From NCBI GenBank assembly GCA_019916065.1, contig CM034233.1:23633936-23697935 (forward strand): a stretch of 64,000 nt of DNA. Reading direction: 5' to 3'. Below, piece after piece: positions 53,654-64,000 of the stretch. The DNA is from Vitellaria paradoxa (Eukaryota > Streptophyta > Magnoliopsida > Ericales > Sapotaceae). Position 1 is the first letter of the stretch. Every line of letters starts with the position of its first letter. A model generated the notes under the pieces. That model saw nothing but the letters and a program-made list of their open reading frames with translations. It had not been told where the DNA came from and searched no databases. A program made the translations under genes and the position numbers.

Positions 53654-54036
53654 GAGTCCGTTTGGAGATTCAAAAAAAAGTAAAAAAATAAAATTTTTGG
53701 TAGTTTTTGTGTTTTTTTTGTAATTATAATTTTTTTGTGTGTTTAGTGGAACAAAGTGTAATTTTTAGCAATATTTTACAACTTTTAGATGTTTGGTAAA
53801 CTTTTTACTGTAGTAGAGCAGAAAAGTAGTAACTTTTTATGTGTTTGATAAGTTTTATTACTGTAGCAGAGCAGAAAAATGATAATTTTTGTATATTTAG
53901 TAAAACTTTTTGTGGAATAAATTACTGTAGCAGCGCTGAAAAGTGAAAAAATTTGTAATTCCACTAAACACACCAAAAGTTATAAAATGTAATTTTTTAT
54001 ACTTTTTTACCTTTTTTTGAACCTCCAAACAGACTC
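53654..54036. mobile_element. Family B MITE, 383 bp, with long inverted ends
   Basis: The left end is GAGTCCGTTTGGAGATTC and the right end, reverse complemented, is GAGTCTGTTTGGAGGTTC. Both continue into AAAAAAAAGTAAAAAA-type sequence, so about 30 bp pair at each end. TAC flanks both sides (53651-53653 and 54037-54039). The interior repeats TTTACTGTAGYAGAGCAGAA-type phrases three times. The best preserved of the family B copies here. Confidence 0.85.
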
Positions 54037-54039
54037 TAC

Positions 54040-56110
54040 ATTTTTATTAATTTTTTCTCTTCTAAGCACCCTTAATTTGGTAATTATTAAAAAAATACCT
54101 ATACAGTAAAAACTTTTTCCCCCATTTTCCCACCCCAACTTTTACGAGGACAAAGAAATAATAAAATGAGCCTTGATTGTAAAAGCAAATAAATGAAAAA
54201 TGAATGAAATAAAACGCAAACAGTATTTTGGAATTTTTTTTCTCATTTTATTTGCTACAATATTTAAAAAATATATATATCTGCTCAACGTGTACTTGCT
54301 GAACGTAAGAAAGCGGGGCTAGAAAGGTAAATATTATTATTAGTGTTTCAAAATTCTTATTTATTTTAACTTCAAATTGGGATTCAATAATAATTCAAAT
54401 ATAAATGTTAAAATATTAAAAATATTTCTTTCGATTCTAATTTATTTTTTTAATTAACAGGAGCTTAAAAAAATACCCATTAATTTTTAACTAGTCGAGT
54501 CAAATCCGACCCATTGAAAAAGTTAACAAGTTGAAATTATTGGATCAAAGGGTTGCGGGTCGAGTTGGATACCTCTAAACTTTCATTCAGTTTTAAAATT
54601 CGCTCACACTCCATTTGTGAGTTTAGGAGAGGCAAAAAAAAAAAAAAAAAAAACATTAATTAGGAGATAAGAGAAAAGAGGAGAAATGATAATAATTTTT
54701 TTTTTATTTGTTTGAGAGTTTGGAGGAGAAAAAATAATTATTTTTTTTATTTATAAGTTGAAAAGAAATAAAAAGAAAAGAAATTATTTATTATTATTTT
54801 ACTACTGTACCCTTATATTATCATTAAATAAACCTCCATATATTATTAACAAATAAAGTATCAGTAAATCAAGTAAGAAAACAAATAAACTAATAAGTAT
54901 TATGCAGAAATATAAATAATAATACTAAAAAAATGAAATTTCAACTAAGAACCCTGCTATTAAAAAAAAAAAAAAAAACATACACCTTGAAACCGCTAGA
55001 ATACATAAGCATATATATATATACAACAAAGATAAAACTAGAGTTTTAAAAGCATGATTGAACCAAAAAATAAAAAAAAATAAAAGAACAAACCATAACC
55101 TTGAAACATGGTTGAACAAAAAAATAAAAAAAGAAAAAAATAGAATAGAACATTATTGAAAAAAAATTCCTAAGCTATGAAAATTGGAAAGAGATGGACG
55201 GATGAAGTTTTAGAAGAGTAACAAAAATCTACCAAATTAATGAAATTAAAAGAGTTTAATTTACACTAGGACATATTTGTAATTTTTTTTTTCGTTTTTT
55301 ATTTCATGGGTAAATGTGTCATTTTAAAAATTTCATTAAACAATTTTTATTTTTTCTCTATTTCTTCCCACTTTTGGGAGGATAAAAATTTTAAAAACTA
55401 AGCATTAACTTTCTTCCCATTTCTTCTCTTTTCTTTCCCAAAAAAATTCACAAACAAGAGTTAACTTTTTAAATCTCTTTTTTTCTCATTCTTTTCTTCC
55501 TGTTTCTCTCCATCTATGGAGACTGTAAATTCATATATTTATAGGCTTAAAACAGGTAAAATGAGGTGGTATTTTCATCCTCATCCTAATTCATTAATTT
55601 AGGGACTGTTTGGCAAGTAAAAAAATTTTAATTTTTCTCCAATTTTTTTACCAAATGCAAATGATTTTTTCTACTTTTATCAACTAATTAAAGTGCTAGA
55701 AATTAACTCTATACGCAAAATTAAATTTTTTTAGTGCGTCCAAACGTCTCTTAGTACCAACATTTCCTAAAAAAAGGAAAAGATTTTTTTTTTTTTTTTT
55801 GGGTTTGGGTGCATCCTTATCCCGCTATTTCAATCGTTGGCTATGCCTCAGCGTCTTTCTCAAAGTCATGGTACCTTTCCCTCCAATACAATTATTAGAT
55901 ATATATAACCTTATTAGATAATTAATCGCCACTCCAACCTTCCAAACTCATGTAAAACATATGGTAAATAGTTCGGTCTCAACAATTAAAAAACGATATG
56001 GGGAAAATATTTTTTTACTTATTTACAAAAATTTAAGAATTAGTAGTTTCAATTTTTTTTGTTTTATTTTTTAATTATTGTATATTGGTAATAACTTAGA
56101 CGAATAAAAT
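54040..56110. other. AT-rich intergenic stretch, no gene seen
   Basis: Long A and T runs (for example 54633-54652, 55784-55800) and no recognisable coding sequence. The right side, about 55600-55745, has GGGACTGTTTGGCAAG and CCAAACGTCTCTTAG, perhaps the ends of one more small decayed inverted-repeat element. Confidence 0.45.
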
Positions 56111-56119
56111 AATAACCTA

Positions 56120-56930
56120 AAAATATAATTTATCATATCCCAAATTACAAAATAATTAGAGCTAGTCCTATCAACTAGCAATTAAAGTAAATGCCGTAGT
56201 TATTCTTAGACCTCACAATTCTAAAGCCTCATATATATATATATATATATATTTAGACTTTACAATTCAATCTCAATAATTAAAGTCTCACAATACTATA
56301 TATATATATATATATGCATGTATATATGCACATATATATATATGCAAATATATATAGTCTGAAAATATAATTTATCATATCCCAAATTACAAAATGATTA
56401 GAGGTTCAAGGGAGTTGCAGTAGAAAATCCACTGCAGGAGCTGCAGTAAAAAATGAAATGCTGATATTTGATTTTACTTTAATGATACGTGACTTTTTAC
56501 ATTTTACATTAATTGTATTCTAATCAAATTTTTTAACTTTTATTTTTATTTTAAAAATAATTTAAATGAAATTAAATTAGAACCATTCGATTAAAAATAA
56601 TCAAATCTCAACCCTTCATTCTTCACTGCAATCCCTGCACTGAATTTTTTCTACTGCAGCCCCCTTGAACCCAATGATTAGAGCTAGTCCTATCAACTAA
56701 CGATTAAAGCAAATGTGGTGGTTATTCTTAAATCCCACAATTCTAAAGCATCATATATATATATATATATATTTAGACCCCACAATTCAATCTCAATAAT
56801 TAAAATCTCACAATATTATATATATATATATATATATATATTTAGACCCCACAATTCAATCTCAATAATTAAAATCTCACAATATTATATATATATATAT
56901 ATATGTATGTATAATGATATATATGGTGAT
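56120..56930. repeat. AT-rich tandem array with interrupted unit
   Basis: Units with AATTTATCATATCCCAAATT, then CAACTA(G/A)C(A/G)ATTAAAG, then CACAATTCTAAAGC and a TA run, begin near 56130 and 56367. The second is split by a 270-bp MITE. The sub-unit CACAATTCAATCTCAATAAT occurs at about 56260, 56780 and 56850, each followed by a (TA)n run. The array is built of near-identical words, so it is young. Confidence 0.85.
56403..56672. mobile_element. Mutator-like MITE, 270 bp, with 10-bp target duplication and paralogous empty site
   Basis: The left end is GGTTCAAGGGAGTTGCAGTA. The right end, reverse complemented, is GGGTTCAAGGGGGCTGCAGT followed by AGAAAA. AATGATTAGA flanks both sides (56393-56402 and 56673-56682). 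The homologous unit 240 bp to the left reads AAATAATTAGAGCTAGTCC at about 56151 without the insertion, which confirms both borders. A 9-10-base duplication with strong inverted ends is typical of Mutator-like elements. No coding capacity. Confidence 0.92.
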
Positions 56931-56934
56931 ATAT

Positions 56935-59340
56935 CGAGCTTCAAGTTCTCCTATCCTTTTAAAATCGATTTCAACAAACAAATAAATTTTTTTTTAGATT
57001 ACAATGACATGTATAATGATATTTATTACTAAAAATGCTTGATCTTATGACTCTTGGAAATTTTAACAGATATCTTTTTTCTAGATTACAATTGTATCAA
57101 TAATTTTATTTATTATCTTAAAATAAAACTCCCTTTTACCTGGATTTCAACAAACAAATAAAATATGTTTTAGATTACAATGATATATATAATGATATTT
57201 GTTATTGAAATCTTGAAAACTATGTAATATATAATTACCATATCTCTTCACCGAAATTTCTTTTTTTTTTTTTTTTTTGTTTGGTAACTTTCAAGAATTT
57301 CAACCAATAAAATCTTTTTTCTCGATTACAAGTATATAACGATATTTATTATCTTCTATGTAATTTTACTGTTAATTAAAAACTATTTATCTTCTGCATT
57401 AATCCGTTCTATCACCAATTAAAAACTCTTGATCTTTTTGTAACTTTCGAAAATTTGAATGAAAAAAATCTTTTTTTCTCTATTATAATCGTATATAATA
57501 ATATTTATTTTTCTTTACTTTTCAAAAAAAAGTATATAATAATATTTATTATTTTCTATGTAATTTTGTTGTTGATGGAAAACTCCTGATCTTCTGTATT
57601 AATCCATTTTATCCCCGATTAAAAACTCTTGATTTTTTTGTAACTTTCGAAAATTTCAATAGAAAAGATCTTTTTTTCTCAATTATAACCGTATATAATA
57701 ATATTTAATTTCCTTTATTTTTCAAAATAAAGTATATAATGATATTTATTATCTTCTATGTACGTAATTCTATTATTGATTGAAAACTCTAGATCTTTTG
57801 TATTAATCCGTTTTATCCCGATTAAAAACTTTTAATCTCCTCCATCAATCCGTAAAATTATTATTATCTTCTACGTAATCTCACTATTGATTAAAAACTC
57901 TTGATCTTCTTCATCAATCTATTTTGTAACTTTCGAAAATTTCAATAGAAAAAATCTTTTTTCATCGATTATGATCATATATAATAATATTTATTTTCCT
58001 TTACTTTTCAAAAAAAAGTATATAATGATATTTATTATTTTGTATGTAATTCTATTGTTGATTGAAAACCTTGATCTTCTGTATTAATCCGTTTTATCCC
58101 CTATTAAAAACTCTTGATTTTTTTGTAACTTTTGAAAATTTCAATAGAAAATATCTTTTTTTCTTGATTACAATCGTATATAATAATATTTAATTTCCCT
58201 TATTTTTCAAAAAAAAGTATATAATGATATTTATTATGTTCTATGTAATTCTATTATTGATTGGAAACTCTAGATCTTCTGTATTAATCCGTTTTACTCC
58301 GATTAAAAACTTTTCATCTTCTCCATCAATCCATAAAATTATTATTATCTTCTGCATAATCTCACTGTTGATTAAAAACTCTTGATTTTCTTCATCAATC
58401 TATTTTATCCTCGATTAGGAACTCTTTATCGTCTCCATCTGTCCGTACAATCTCTACCCCTAAGTAAAAATTCTTGATTTTTTCTCTGAATAAAAACTCT
58501 TAACCTTCTCCGTATATCCAGCTTCAAACTATTCCCTTTATTTTTTAATTTTAAATAAATCTCATCAAATAATTTGCTACCCAATTTTTCTTGCCCAAAT
58601 ATTTTAAGCCCCTCAAAATAATACATGTGTATATTTATATATATGAAGGAATAATTAATTATTAAAAGAGATATTGTCGATCAAAGAGGTGCAAAAGAAG
58701 TAAATAATGGTGCATACAGACAGTATTCTCTTCAATTAAATTTTAAATTAATATTTATTTTTTTTAATTTTTCTAACATAACGAGATTTTATTTTTTCAG
58801 TTTTTTGTTTTTCTTCAAATAATAATTTAAGGTTTAGTAAGTTCGTTTATTTGAATATTTTTAAATTTTGTTTTTTTTTATAATTACTTATCTATAATGA
58901 AGGAAAAACATGAGTAGTTGGGGTAATTAATTTTAAAATTTATCAATGAAACAATCGTAATATTTATTATCTTAAAATAATACTCCTTTTTAATATCTCA
59001 CATTAAGGATTTCAATATTTATTATCTTAAAACAAAACTCCCTTTTAACATCTCGTTACCACAAACAAATAAAATATATATTTTTAATTACAATCATATA
59101 TATAATGATATTCATTATTAAAATCTTAATATTATATATGTAATCTGGCTTTACGGGCTCTCCCCTTCACAGAAGCTGTCTTCTTTTTTTTTTTTACTCT
59201 CAAGGATTTCAACCGATTAAATCTATTTTCTCGATCACATTCATATATATATAATGATATTTATTATCTTAAAACAAACTCTATTTTAACATCTCACCTT
59301 GAGGATTTTAACAAATAAATAAAATATTTTTTAGATAGAT
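56935..59340. repeat. Divergent AT-rich repeat block including a higher-order tandem array
   Basis: Words such as TATATAATGATATTTATTAT and AAAATTTCAATAGAAAA recur throughout. The core (57277-58400) has units starting at GTAACTTTCGAAAATTT-like words near 57277, 57435, 57635, 57924 and 58113. Steps are about 158, 200, 289 and 189 bp. The long units carry an extra block with CCATCAATCC(A/G)TAAAATTAT. The short-plus-long pair repeats with a period near 480-490 bp. The flanks (57000-57270 and 58960-59340) hold more diverged fragments of the same words. Confidence 0.8.
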
Positions 59341-59399
59341 TTTAACAAATAAATAAAACTTTTTTTTTTTCAGGTTGCAAATCAACTCTTATTAGAGAA

Positions 59400-60540
59400 A
59401 GCAAATATTCAACTAGAGGTATAACAAGGTTTTCTAAGAGAGGAGTCAGAGGGTATGACGTGATTTTCATGAGTCTTAACTGATTATGAATTTAACACGA
59501 TTCCCCAATAATTTTTCATATTTGTATTACGTGGGGAAAGTAATACAAGTTCCTAACAATACGTATTGTACCAGGTGTAGCATAATTTTTTTAGAAGCGC
59601 CATGTTTGTACATACTTTAACTATAAATGATACATGGTACAATTATAGACTCCATGTGCTCCGAATAAGTGTCAACCATTTTCAGATAAAGTTCGGATTA
59701 GATGGTGGATTAAAAGTTATATTGGTATTATATTCTCTTATTCTTAATTGCATGAATACAAATAATATGCCTAACAATTACTAAATAAAAATAAAGATTT
59801 TTTTTTTATAATTAAGAAAAACCTATAAAATGAAAAAGCAAAAAAATAACTAGCCAGCAAGATGTCAAACCCCAAGTGTCTTACTTACGAAGGTTTTCTA
59901 TAAATTCTAAAACTCGATATTCATTTTGTAAATGATTCAAGACATAGGATATGATATAGGGAGATCTTATACCACTCATAATGGTTAAGTTTCTTGTTCG
60001 ACCTGTACTCAACCGGGAGTATCACCAAGTTATCTGTTCGACCTTTACCCTACTGGGGGCATCCGAGTAAGGCCGTTCTTGATTAGGTCTCAGTCACTCG
60101 ACTAGCTTCTAATTGGATATCCTGACCGAGTTGAATACCAAAATAGATTACGTCATGGGTCGTGCATATAACTATCTATTGACACCTTCCAGAATATATA
60201 ACTATTAAAATGTTGTTATTTTTCTACATTGGGTTGGAAAAGTAAAATAAAAGTGATTGTGGATATTAGAAAAATAAAATAAAACTAACCATTCGGATCA
60301 AATCTTAAGTCTAACTATTAAAATGCTCTAAAATCTCAAATATTAGCGAAAAATAAATATCATATATTATAAATTGTAATTAAAAATGTTCAATCGTGCT
60401 TAAATAATTGGTACGTTATGTGTAATAATCATTTGACATGTAATATGGCATTGATATCACGTTTAAGATTTAGTAATTGCCACAAATATAATTAATTAAT
60501 TGTAAATACATTATCTTTAGATAAGGTTTTAGTGAATTTG
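59400..60540. other. Intergenic, no gene seen
   Basis: A stretch at 59990-60070 repeats TGTTCGACCTGTACTCAACC as TGTTCGACCTTTACCCTACT after about 48 bp. This is more GC-rich than the surroundings and could be a fragment of an LTR element, but there is no further support. Confidence 0.4.
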
Positions 60541-60659
60541 AAATACCATTTATAAAGTTTCAAAAGAATGGACAAAAATAAATAGCTTTAAAATATTTTT
60601 AAAATAAAAAGTTAAATTAAATATATACCAAAACCAAGAGAATAAAAATAAATTTTTTT

Positions 60660-60860
60660 TAATATAAATTGAAGAGCTGTAGTGAATTTTACACCATACA
60701 AGCTCATGGTGCCAATGAGAGTGGTTGAATTGAGAGGAAGCTCCACAGTCCGCAAAATATCCATGTGTTTGATGATTAGGACTACCCTTTCTTTGATAAC
60801 GGGTGATTCTTTTACTAAAACAAGCAAACAAACGGTCAAGAGCTTGTTGGTAGGCATCTA
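60660..60860 (-). other. Unidentified open stretch
   Basis: Two overlapping minus-strand frames run through a less AT-rich 200-bp segment. One contains HWHHELVWCKIHY and the other TTLIGTMSLYGVKFT. No domain is recognised and no splice partners were found. It may be a decayed transposon fragment. A (CTA)n-type run follows at about 60922-60945. Confidence 0.2.
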
Positions 60861-60999
60861 CTTTTGTAAAGTTGCAATAATGAGGGTGGATATTAAAAGG
60901 AGGTTTGTCTTTTATTCAGACTCTACTACTACTACTACAACCACAACAATAATAATAAAATTAAGAAAAATGTAAACAAATTATTGAACATGTCCACCC

Positions 61000-61544
61000 A
61001 TAGGTACAAAAGGGTTTATGGGATATAATAAATGCTAACACATCATTCACCAAGTTATAACTTGAGATTTGAGAGAGGTAATTAGTGGGAAGAGAGATAA
61101 AATTTATTTAATAAAATATTTAAATTTAACTGATCATCTTATGATCTATCTAGCATGATTATTATTGTTATGAATTTCGTATCATATTGATCGATGCATA
61201 TTGTACAAAGTTCAAAAAGATATTTTGTTCTATGCGTTTTGTACCATAATATATATCAAGTAATATCAGCTAATACCAAAAAGTATGGAACAGTATTATA
61301 ATTTTTAATATTTTTTCTTAGAATTATTATTTCTATTTGTATTTTAAATGTTATAAAATTAAGAATGTCAAATAAATTTTTTTTCTTCTATTTTTTATCT
61401 AACTCTAGATAAAAGATTTTTTTTTAAATTTGTTATTACTATAAAATGTAAAATATGGTAAATTTTTTATGTCAATTAATTATAATATTTTATTTATAAC
61501 TTGTATTTCATAATTATTTAAATTATATATTAAACATTTTGAGT

Positions 61545-61585
<41 letters not shown>

Positions 61586-63150
61586 ATATGTAATTTTTCT
61601 TTATTGTCAAATTTAAAATAGTTGAAAACTGAGAACCAACAAGTATAAATATAAATACAAAATACAGTTATGTAGCAAAGATAGATACAAATAAGATAAT
61701 TTAGTAATTCAATATACAAATTAGATACAAATAAGATATTTAATAATTCAATATACAAAACTTGATAAAATATAATATATAAAACTTTATAACTTCAGAG
61801 ATTTTAACTACTCAAATCTAAGATTGTATTAATTATATATTTTAAGTAAAAATGATAAAGTAATAGAATATGGAATGTGCCTATTTTACACGTATTTTAG
61901 ATCATTCGAGGAGTATGTGTGTCTAATACATTTACAATATGAATATAAATCTATTTTGACGTATATGTATTTCATAAGTTGGCACACTCTATGATACTGA
62001 GAGTTGACATTGATAAATAACATTATCATAAAATGAGTGCAGCATAAAAATACAAATATTAAGATAAACGCCCAATAATACATGAAAAGATAGATTAAAA
62101 AACAAATATATCCTATAAAATTTGACGAGGCACTAATAGGAAAAAAAAATTTGTGAGGTATTCATTTAAAATGGTTTGATTTAGAGATTCACCAACAAAA
62201 AAATAAATAATAAATAAATGAAACTAAGTACAAATGTAAAGAGGTCAAAAAGTAAATTTAGTATTATATAGATTAAAGTTATAAATAAATATCAAACTTT
62301 ATACAATTTCACAGTAAATATAACACCTGATATAAATAGATAGAAGGAAATAATTCATATAAATAACCCCAACAAGTTTAGAATAAATATTTTATTGAAT
62401 TGAGTTGTTAAATTCACGTTAGTCAACAAAATGGTTGGAGACGATACTTTGAAGACTCGAATTGTTTTCTATCCGTCATTGATCTCCATCTCATCATAGC
62501 TAAATCATCGCCACACAGCCCGCCTCCTTATTTCGTGCCTGACCTTGTACAAATTGGCTCCTTTAAAGCCATGGCGTCCAACAACTCTAGATCAAAATAA
62601 TAGAATTATTAAGATGAAAAATACTATATGTATTAAATTATTTTAACTTTTCACATTTCATTTCATCTTATATTAAAGAATACCTTTGAAATGTGAGGAT
62701 TAAAGGTAAAATTTGTTTAGCTCCCCTATATTAATGGCAATGATGTGTAGAAATATTAATGATAGAGAAAGCAATTCAGGAGGAGGTGACAGAACCAAAA
62801 TTTATAATTAGTGTAAGGAAAATAACACTTTTAATGTAAATAAAGGTAAAGTAAAAATAAAATGAAAGCAAAGTATAATTTATAAAAAATTTAGAGCAAA
62901 ATTAATAAAATTTTAATGTAAATTTTTAAATAAGTGGAACAATTATCTTTGTTGAGACTTTAGTGGGTCCACTCATTAAGAATATCACGAAGGAAGAAGG
63001 TGTATTAGGCTCCGCTTAGATATCAAAATTAATTTTTGATTTTTTTTCTAGTAATTTATTTTTATTTTATTTGACTTTTTATTGAGATTTAATTTTTTTT
63101 ATGAACCATAGTTTTTGAAAGGACTGCATTTTAAAATATCTAAACCAACA
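61000..63150. other. AT-rich intergenic stretch, no gene seen
   Basis: No coding exon or domain. Short direct repeats such as ATTTAGTAATTCAATATACA are present near 61700 and 61740. Confidence 0.45.
61547..61582. repeat. (TA)n microsatellite
   Basis: About 36 bases of alternating T and A in gene-free AT-rich sequence. Confidence 0.9.
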
Positions 63151-63154
63151 GTTA

Positions 63155-63311
63155 GAGTTTGTTTGGTACGATGTAAAATATTAAAAAATTCTAAAATTTT
63201 TAACAATTTCTAAAAATTATTCACTTTTTATCTCACTTTACGAATTATAAATTTATAAATTATCTCAAATTATTTTATTTTATTCCATTTTTACCACTCC
63301 AAATGTTCTGT
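63155..63311. mobile_element. Tourist-like MITE (family A), 157 bp
   Basis: The left end GAGTTTGTTTGGTACG pairs with the reverse-complemented right end ACAGAACATTTGGAGTGG. TTA flanks both sides (63152-63154 and 63312-63314). The interior has TTCACTTTTTATCTCACTTT, the family A signature. A further family A left end starts near 63764 (GTGAGTTTGAAGTGATAAAA), but its right end is not clear. Confidence 0.68.
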
Positions 63312-64000
63312 TTAGTCATAGTGGTCAGTTGCAAATTACTGAGAGAGATGTAATGGAGTGGGTCAACTTTTTTAATGAAAAATGTGAAATAAAATGCAAG
63401 AGTCAAGTAGACATTTTGGACATTTTTTAACAAATTCTGGCTGGGGGAATCAGTGTAATTATAAATACGGAGGGTGCTACTTCACACGTAGGCTTGGTTC
63501 GAGAAAAAAAAAGTGGGCTTTTTTTTAAGTTAGTTTTATGTTTAAGAAAAGAAAAAACCAACTTTCTTTAGTAACTTATTTTTTAGTTTTTATTAATTTA
63601 ATATTTTTTTCTTTGAAATTTTTAAAAAAAATTAAAATATAAGAAAATAAATTTAATTATTTTATAAATAAGTAAATAAGCTTAAGGTTTTCAAACGGAG
63701 CCTTAATCATACTTGAGAGTTAATCAATATAATTTATATTAATTTTCAAAAGCCATACTTAAGGTGAGTTTGAAGTGATAAAAAGTAAGATAAAATGAGA
63801 TAAAATATGGTTTGAGAAAATTTTTTGCGTTTAGTGCACATATCTTAAACCGCATTTTTAAGAGATTAATAGTAAGATTCCGGTTTTGACAGATTAGATT
63901 TTCGTTTGGACGAATTCAAAATTTTAAACAATCATAATTCATTTGCACTACAATTCGTCCAAACGGATTGTAGAAACTGTTTGGACGAAAGTTAGCCGCG

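Noticed and set aside
56715..57032. 105-codon plus-strand open frame with repeated YIYIYIY
   Set aside because: It is a translation of TA microsatellites in the tandem array.

Overview
This window looks like nuclear DNA from a flowering plant, probably a eudicot; I cannot name the species. It is AT-rich, its genes carry GT-AG introns, and its proteins are plant-type. Four of its five genes have CT/GA tracts near their 5' ends, and LINE, RTE, SINE-like, Mutator-like and Tourist-like repeats fill much of the rest. I rebuilt five protein-coding genes exon by exon, all on the minus strand, each with a continuous frame across every splice junction: an IST1-like ESCRT-III protein (7437-9553, 5 exons, 416 aa); a PRP4-type spliceosomal kinase (27801-35037, 12 exons, 1051 aa); a 75-aa HMA-domain protein (39582-40235, 2 exons); a 122-aa HMA-domain protein (41747-43941, 3 exons); and a BAH plus Agenet chromatin protein (46975-52705, 6 exons, 704 aa).

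Layout. 1-3.7 kb is a decayed minus-strand LINE with endonuclease, reverse transcriptase and C-terminal parts, followed by a second reverse transcriptase relic at 5.6-5.85 kb. 7.4-9.6 kb is the IST1-like gene. 9.9-12.5 kb is a tandem duplication of about 1.2 kb in which only one copy carries a small MITE. 12.5-16.1 kb is AT-rich with no gene seen. 16.6-20 kb holds another LINE relic with SINE-like insertions. 22.4-23.1 kb is a Mutator-like inverted-repeat element with a 9-bp target duplication. 24.8-25.9 kb is a young 5'-truncated RTE LINE with a perfect 17-bp target duplication. 27.8-35 kb is the PRP4 kinase gene. 35.2-39.4 kb is gene-free with local duplications. 39.6-44 kb holds the two HMA genes and 47-52.7 kb the BAH-Agenet gene. 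From 53 kb to the end I see no convincing gene: it contains a large MITE, an AT-rich array interrupted by a Mutator-like MITE, and a divergent higher-order tandem array (57.2-58.4 kb).

The genes do not form a pathway. IST1-like acts in endosomal sorting, PRP4K in pre-mRNA splicing, the HMA proteins probably in metal binding, and BAH-Agenet in chromatin reading. No operon, CRISPR array, tRNA or rRNA was recognised, and I found no evidence of a new multi-gene system. The most informative novelty is in the small transposons and tandem arrays: several have readable terminal repeats, target duplications and even paralogous empty sites inside the window.
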